From contig JASBNA010000005.1 in assembly GCA_038087015.1 (NCBI GenBank), positions 1,240,001 through 1,304,000 on the forward strand: 64,000 nt of DNA, read 5' to 3'. This document shows positions 57,499-64,000 of this stretch, one piece after another. Positions within the stretch are counted from its first letter, which is position 1. Each line of letters opens with the position of its first letter. The position numbers were made by a program, and so were the translations under genes. Under the pieces are notes generated by a model. That model searched no databases and was not told the origin of the DNA. It saw only the letters and a program-made list of their open reading frames with translations. This DNA is from Cerrena zonata (Eukaryota > Basidiomycota > Agaricomycetes > Polyporales > Cerrenaceae).

Positions 57499-59024
57499 CC
57501 GAGGTACCACTTACCTATTGGTGCAGTAGAAATGACCACTGAGGTATGGATTATGAAGTGCGGTCGATAGTGATCGTAGTCTGGGAAGATAGCTATTGAG
57601 AAACAAGGTGAGCCGGCCACATTAAGAGAACACGTTGGTGAGATAAAGTTAGATGTTAGACCTCACGTCAACTTCTTATGTGCGCAAATAGGTGTAAACC
57701 TGGCGTGTAGAGTATCTTCTTTTCCCTATCTATCCAATTCACGCCCCGAGTCTCCGACACACTCACTGGTAGATGTGCGATGTCGTTAGCAAGTTTATAG
57801 GCTTAGCTTCTTCCAGAGACCGCAGGGTCGTTCCAATGGGCTAGCACATTGTGCTGTGGCATGGGCTGAGTATGTATATATATCAACAAAGAGGGAGCCA
57901 GGCTGTTGTTGTCAACACCAGATGAAAGATCCAGTTTGACATCTTCAGCTTTAGGAACGAGTGCCTTGGCACTGTCATTCACAAACCCTTGACAAAATAA
58001 CAGGTGTCTGTGGTGTTCATCGAAAGGACAGATTTTGAGAGAACCTGTTAGACGTAAGTACGTTGTTGTCAGGGTCTTGGTCTTGATGAGTAATTCTCAA
58101 GTTGACATACCACAAGAATGTCCACAATATCGCTCTCGGTGACATGCAAAGACGATGCGAGCTCACCACGGAGGCCGATTCAAGTTGCGTGTACTGTTGT
58201 ATCCACAAGTAGCCACCCAGCAATCCAAGAATATGGGCGGATGACAATATACACAATAATCGTGGCGGGCTACAAGGCTCGGTCTCAGGCGGAAATATGC
58301 CTCCTTGATTCGTCGGAAATGGTATCGATGACTTGCTTGGCAAGACAATACTCCTACCGTGACTTTGTGCGCAAGTGATAGAGGGTTTTAAACCAACTAA
58401 TGGATTGAAATAACTGACAGCTTGCCGCAAATGTTGATTGTCAGGATGATGACGGCTTCGATATGTTACGCGTGCAAATAAAACAAAACAAAACACTCGA
58501 CGGTTACGTCACTGAGATCTTTGATTCCTTCAGTTCCCTATCTATCCCATTCCCGCCCAGGTGGGCGATATTGTTGGTGAGGACTTACTCAGTACACTAC
58601 TAATGAATGAAAGATAATACCTTTGTAATGCGCAGACAGGGAGTATCAAAAAATCCTGGTTTGCTTCAAGTGTACGTGGCCGCCGTGCCGATTCGGGCGC
58701 CGTCAATGGGTGAATATGGAAATGTTTTTCTGACCTTTCATGCCATCTAGTGCACGAGTCTGACGACACTTGGGTCATTGAAGCCATATCCATCAGGTCA
58801 CACTGGTTTGCGCGCTGCTTAAAAAGTTTATGATCGTGATCTTCAAAGCATCTCCTCCGATAATTGCCAAAAACATCCACTGAACCCACCTGAAACGGGT
58901 GTTCCAGAAAACCTGACTAATCTAGTCTAATGCCTGTCACCTCGATGATCTCAGCGTCCTTGTACCAGGCGTGCAAGTTTGTAATAATTGATTCTTTCCA
59001 AGATCAAGATTGGTCTAGGGGAGG
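57499..59024. other. Intergenic region between the lectin and OYE genes
   Basis: Two minus-strand open frames (58017-58496 and 58542-58889) of 159 and 115 codons occur. Neither resembles a family nor has splice partners, although the first contains a hydrophobic stretch (ILGLLGGYLW). I regard both as unproven. A TATATATATC run near 57870 is too far from the lectin start to be its TATA box with confidence. Confidence 0.35.
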
Positions 59025-59129
59025 TATAAATATTGAACGCTTGTCCCTCACGAAATGCAGAACACCTTTCATCTACTACCTAGTTTCAACCCTCCCTCAC
59101 AGCCCAAATCTCCCTCTTATCTTTGAACA

Positions 59130-60549
<1,420 letters not shown>

Positions 60550-61022
60550 AAATGTGGAACCTTGTAGAAGATATATGAAATTTACACGAAGACGTATTGA
60601 CATTGATGTATAAAATTAGAAGTATTATAAAGGATGGCCTTCTTTCCTTAAAATCCTTGAAGCATGAGTTACAGGTAATTATGTCACAGAATATTGGTGA
60701 TCTCCTCTGTTAGCTAGTACTATTATTATTAACCGTTCATTGTACCACTCTTTGCGGGTACTTAGTAACAATTCATAGATTGTCGCTGTTTGTTGAAACG
60801 AATATTCTGCACACGACATAGAAATCGTCTAAAACGCCTGCAAACATCTGCCTGTAGTATCACAATACTGTACTGCATTTTCAACAGACCACCGATATCC
60901 TTCGCTCAGCGTCGAGTGAGTCTCGCTGTGACGTTGCACTTTTGAAATAACCAAACTGAACGTAAGAACAAGAACGAGACCATGACAGGCGTTGAACGTT
61001 GATTGGTGTATCCGGCAGGGGT
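60550..61022. other. Intergenic region upstream of mitochondrial Hsp70
   Basis: It holds the 3' flank of the OYE gene and AT-rich sequence. No gene is supported. Confidence 0.4.
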
Positions 61023-61038
61023 GGAACATTCCGGAGGG
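61023..61038 (+). promoter_or_regulatory. Heat-shock element upstream of mitochondrial Hsp70
   Basis: GGAACATTCCGGAGGG contains three alternating units in the nGAAnnTTCnnGAG pattern: GAA, TTC and a degenerate GAG. It lies about 140 bases before the Hsp70 ATG, a normal position for HSF binding. Heat induction of the gene is therefore expected. Confidence 0.6.
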
Positions 61039-61176
61039 TATCGGGCGTCTCTTGTGTTGCTTACGTGAGCAAGTGCTTTGAGAGAAAAAAGTGGAAGCGA
61101 GAGGCTACGTTTCTCTCAACCTCTCTCCCGTACATTCACCTCCATCCCTTCCTCCCCATCCCTTATTTCTTTAATA

Positions 61177-63412
61177 ATGTTTGCTGCTGCTCGTTCCTCT
61201 GTGCGTCTGTCTGCCTCGCGCAATGGCAGCTATGCTGGTCTTCCTCGGTCATTGATTGCCAGGAACATGAATTCCAAAGTCAATGGTAAGCGCACAACAC
61301 AACTTTACCTCGTCATCACTCATTCAACTGTGTCATGGCATTGCAGGACCTGTTGTCGGTATTGATTTGGGTACCACCAACTCATGTGTCTCTGTCATGG
61401 AGGGTCAGACCTCAAGAGTCATTGAGAACTCGGAGGGCCAGCGAACAACACCTTCCGTTGTCGCTTTCACAAAACATGGTGAACGTCTTGTCGGTCTCCC
61501 CGCCAAGCGACAGGCTGTCGTTAACTCGTCAAACACTGTCTTCGCCTTCAAGCGTCTCATTGGTCGTCAGTTCAAGGACAAGGAGGTCCAGGAGGATATG
61601 AAGCACTGGTGAGTCATCTCTGTCAAGGATGTAAAAACTTCACATTTCCTTACCTATGACGTATCACAGGCCATTCAAAATCACCCCCAAGCCTGACGGT
61701 CGGCCAGCGGTTGAGGTTGAGAATGCTGGAAAGCGTCAACAATTTGTATGTCTAATATTTTTATCTCCGTATAAGGCCGAGTTCTAACGTCATCATTTTC
61801 TAGTCACCGGAGGAGTTGTCATCAATGGTCCTTGTGAAGATGAGGGAGACTGCCGAGCAGTTCCTCAACAAGAAGGTCCAGTAAGTACAAATTTGCTACT
61901 AAATATAAATCGTACCCCTAATATGTAATTTGTAGGCATGCTGTTGTTACTGTCCCTGCTTACTTCAACGACGCACAACGTCAAGCAACTAAGGACGCTG
62001 GTCAAATTGCTGGTCTCGACGTTCTCCGTGTCATCAACGAGCCTACCGCTGCTGCTCTTGCTTACGGTCTTGATCGTTCCGACTCGTCGGTAATTGCTGT
62101 CTATGATCTCGGAGGAGGAACTTTCGATATCTCTATCCTTGAGATGCAGAAGGGTGTCTTCGAGGTCAAGTCGACCAATGGTGATACCCATCTTGGTGGT
62201 GAAGACTTCGATATTGTTCTCGTTGAGCATCTTCTCAGCGAGTTCAAGAAGGAGTACGGCAAGGACCTTGCAGCTGAGCCAATGGCTATCCAACGTATCC
62301 GTGAAGCAGCTGAGAAGGCTAAGATCGAATTGTCGGCCTCGTCCCAGACTGAGATCAACTTGCCCTTCATCTCCGCTGATGCCAATGGCGCCACACACAT
62401 CAACACCAAGATTCTCCGTTCGCAGTTCGAGTCTTTGACTGCTCCCCTCATCAACCGAACCATCGACCCTTGCAAGAAGGCGTTAGCTGATGCCGGTGTC
62501 AAGGCGAGCGAGGTCAACGAGGTTATTCTCGTTGGCGGTATGACTCGTATGCCCAAGGTTGTCGAGACCGTGAAGTCAGTCTTCGGTCGTGAGCCCTCAA
62601 AGGGTGTCAACCCCGATGAGGCTGTTGCTATTGGTGCCTCCATCCAGGGTGGTGTTTTGGCTGGTAACGTCACGGATATTCTCCTCCTCGATGTTACTCC
62701 TCTTTCGCTCGGTATCGAGACCCTCGGTGGTATTATGACCAAGCTCATCACCCGTAACACCACCATCCCCACCAAGAAGACTCAGACCTTCTCGACTGCT
62801 GCTGATGGTCAAACCGCCATCGAGGTCAAGATTTACCAGGGTGAGCGTGAACTTGTCCGGGACAACAAGTTGCTCGGCAACTTCAACCTCGTCGGTATCC
62901 CTCCCGCACCCAAGGGTGTCCCTCAGATCGAGATCACCTTCGACATCGATGCCGACGGTATTGTCCATGTCAACGCCAAGGACAAGGCCACCAACAAGGA
63001 TCAGTCAATGACCATTGCTTCGTCATCGGGCTTGAGCGACAAGGACATCGAGCGCATGGTTTCGGAATCGGAGCAGTACGCTGAGACTGACAAGGCCCGT
63101 CGTCTCGTGATCGAGGAGGCCAACAAGGCCGAGTCCGTCTGCTCTGATACCGAGAAGGCAATGGGCGAGTTCAAGGATCAACTCGATGCTACCGAGAAGG
63201 AGAAGGTCACAAAGCTCATCACCGAGCTCCGCGAGATTGCTACCAAGGGTCAGACTGGTGATGCCTCTATCACTGCTGACACCATCCGTGAGAAGATCAA
63301 CGAGGCTCAACAAGCATCGTTGGGTCTCTTCCAGAAGGTCTACGAGAAGAGGAACGCAGAGAACGCTGCTCAAGAGGAGAAGAAGGAGCCCGAGCCTGAG
63401 AAGAAGGATTAA
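61177..63412 (+). CDS. SSC1: Mitochondrial Hsp70 (Ssc1/mortalin)
   Basis: This matrix Hsp70 drives protein import (PAM motor) and folding. Exons 61177-61285, 61347-61608, 61670-61745, 61804-61880 and 61936-63412 give 666 residues. The presequence is Arg/Ser-rich ([20 protein letters not shown]). The ATPase domain has [70 protein letters not shown] and [15 protein letters not shown]. The substrate-binding domain starts [20 protein letters not shown], typical of the mitochondrial form. The C-terminus is [10 protein letters not shown], with no EEVD (cytosolic) or HDEL (ER) tail. All exon joins are in phase, with no frame errors. Confidence 0.97.
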
Positions 63413-64000
63413 ATTCCTCGTTCCTCTCGTTGACTGTCCTTTTCTCTCTTACTTCGACATCCCTCATCCCGTTTCTGCGCACTCATCGTCCCTTGACCTG
63501 TATCCTCATCCCTATCGTCTCGCTTGCTCTCAATCATGACCTCGCCCCTTACTCATAGACCTGCCCCCTCGAAAAAGTAGTTGTCCCACTATTCTATACG
63601 TACATTACGATCACACATTTTGCTGCTTGCATTTTTACCTACTCATCCTACGTACATGCATTACTTACATACACATTTTGACACACCACCCCTCAGCATT
63701 TCCACCCCTTTTTCGCCTCACCTTATAATGACTTGGATGCTCCGTGATTTTTTTAGTACGCGGAGAGAGATTAGTTTTTTTCGTCGCTTCGTATGTTCTC
63801 CGCTTTTGTTGTCGTTGCTTTCTACGGTTGTAAGCAGTAGTGTAATGGAATGACAAGAGCCTTTGAAGCTGAATATTTTTGGATGTGAATTGGGTGTTAG
63901 TGTTCGCGCCAAGGCCTGAGATGTGGGGTAAATAGAGTGTGATTTAGTATGCGGGATCTTTTTCCCCGGATTCTGGGGGCGTTTCATCAATGCACAAAGC
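63413..64000. other. 3' flank of mitochondrial Hsp70
   Basis: C/T-rich 3' UTR-like sequence runs to about 63700, then mixed sequence to the edge. Open frames are short and overlap on both strands without family features. Confidence 0.5.

Noticed and set aside
58017..58889. Minus-strand frames of 159 and 115 codons near the OYE gene
   Set aside because: No recognisable domain, start context or consistent splice sites; kept only as unproven open frames.
61865..62775. Long minus-strand frames opposite mitochondrial Hsp70
   Set aside because: These are codon-bias shadows of a highly expressed gene; no family features.

Overview
The window is nuclear DNA of a basidiomycete fungus, most likely an Agaricomycete. 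The evidence is many short GT-AG introns (about 46-82 nt) with CTRAY-like branch points, exon-rich housekeeping genes, a secreted amidase with an Arp1-like N-terminal region, an H-type lectin and several small secreted proteins. The order cannot be fixed from sequence alone. I rebuilt exon models by hand from splice signals, reading frame and family knowledge; no alignment or search was run.

Layout. 0.8-2.0 kb: Pho80/PCL-type cyclin (+). 2.0-10.7 kb: a gene-poor stretch with no supportable gene. 10.7-12.7 kb: Mpr1-like GNAT acetyltransferase (-) and a small GPI-anchored secreted protein (-). 14.6-16.9 kb: secreted amidase (+). 17.1-17.4 kb: metallothionein (-). 18.7-22.2 kb: HSL-type alpha/beta hydrolase (-). 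23.2-24.4 kb: five tandem repeat units, then a polypurine tract. 24.8-25.9 kb: steroid 5-alpha-reductase family protein (-). 26.9-27.5 kb: secreted low-complexity protein (+) and tRNA-Gly (-). 27.7-32.5 kb: TRAPPC11 (+, 19 exons). 32.8-35.5 kb: omega-type GST (+), tRNA-Ser with intron (-), UBL5/Hub1 (+), PTRHD1 (-). 36.6-38.3 kb: a small secreted protein and a histidine-rich secreted protein (+). 38.6-43.3 kb: amidohydrolase (-), Tim22 (-), small single-pass membrane protein (-). 44.6-45.2 kb: RlpA-like double-psi beta-barrel protein (+). 47.5-48.8 kb: PP2A leucine carboxyl methyltransferase (+). 49.0-53.8 kb: two secreted-protein genes alternating with two TMEM70-like mitochondrial genes, all on the minus strand. 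54.3-55.1 kb: dynactin p25/DCTN5 (-). 56.0-57.5 kb: an F-box/LRR-like fragment (+) and a three-domain H-type lectin (-). 59.1-60.5 kb: old yellow enzyme (+). 61.2-63.4 kb: mitochondrial Hsp70 (+) with a heat-shock element upstream.

Themes. Housekeeping genes for mitochondria (Ssc1, Tim22, TMEM70-like), trafficking and motors (TRAPPC11, DCTN5) and splicing (Hub1) are mixed with an unusual density of secreted or stress genes (metallothionein, GST, OYE, lectin, secreted peptides). The most striking locus is 49.0-53.8 kb, which looks like a duplicated two-gene module. In one copy the secreted gene (51.2-52.3 kb) has become a multi-exon precursor whose introns are all phase 2 and whose exon boundaries fall at or next to dibasic Kex2-type sites. 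It may be an undescribed modular secreted-peptide precursor.

Quality note. Five otherwise intact genes each need exactly one single-base correction, four of them in homopolymers. That points to consensus indel errors, although recent decay cannot be excluded.
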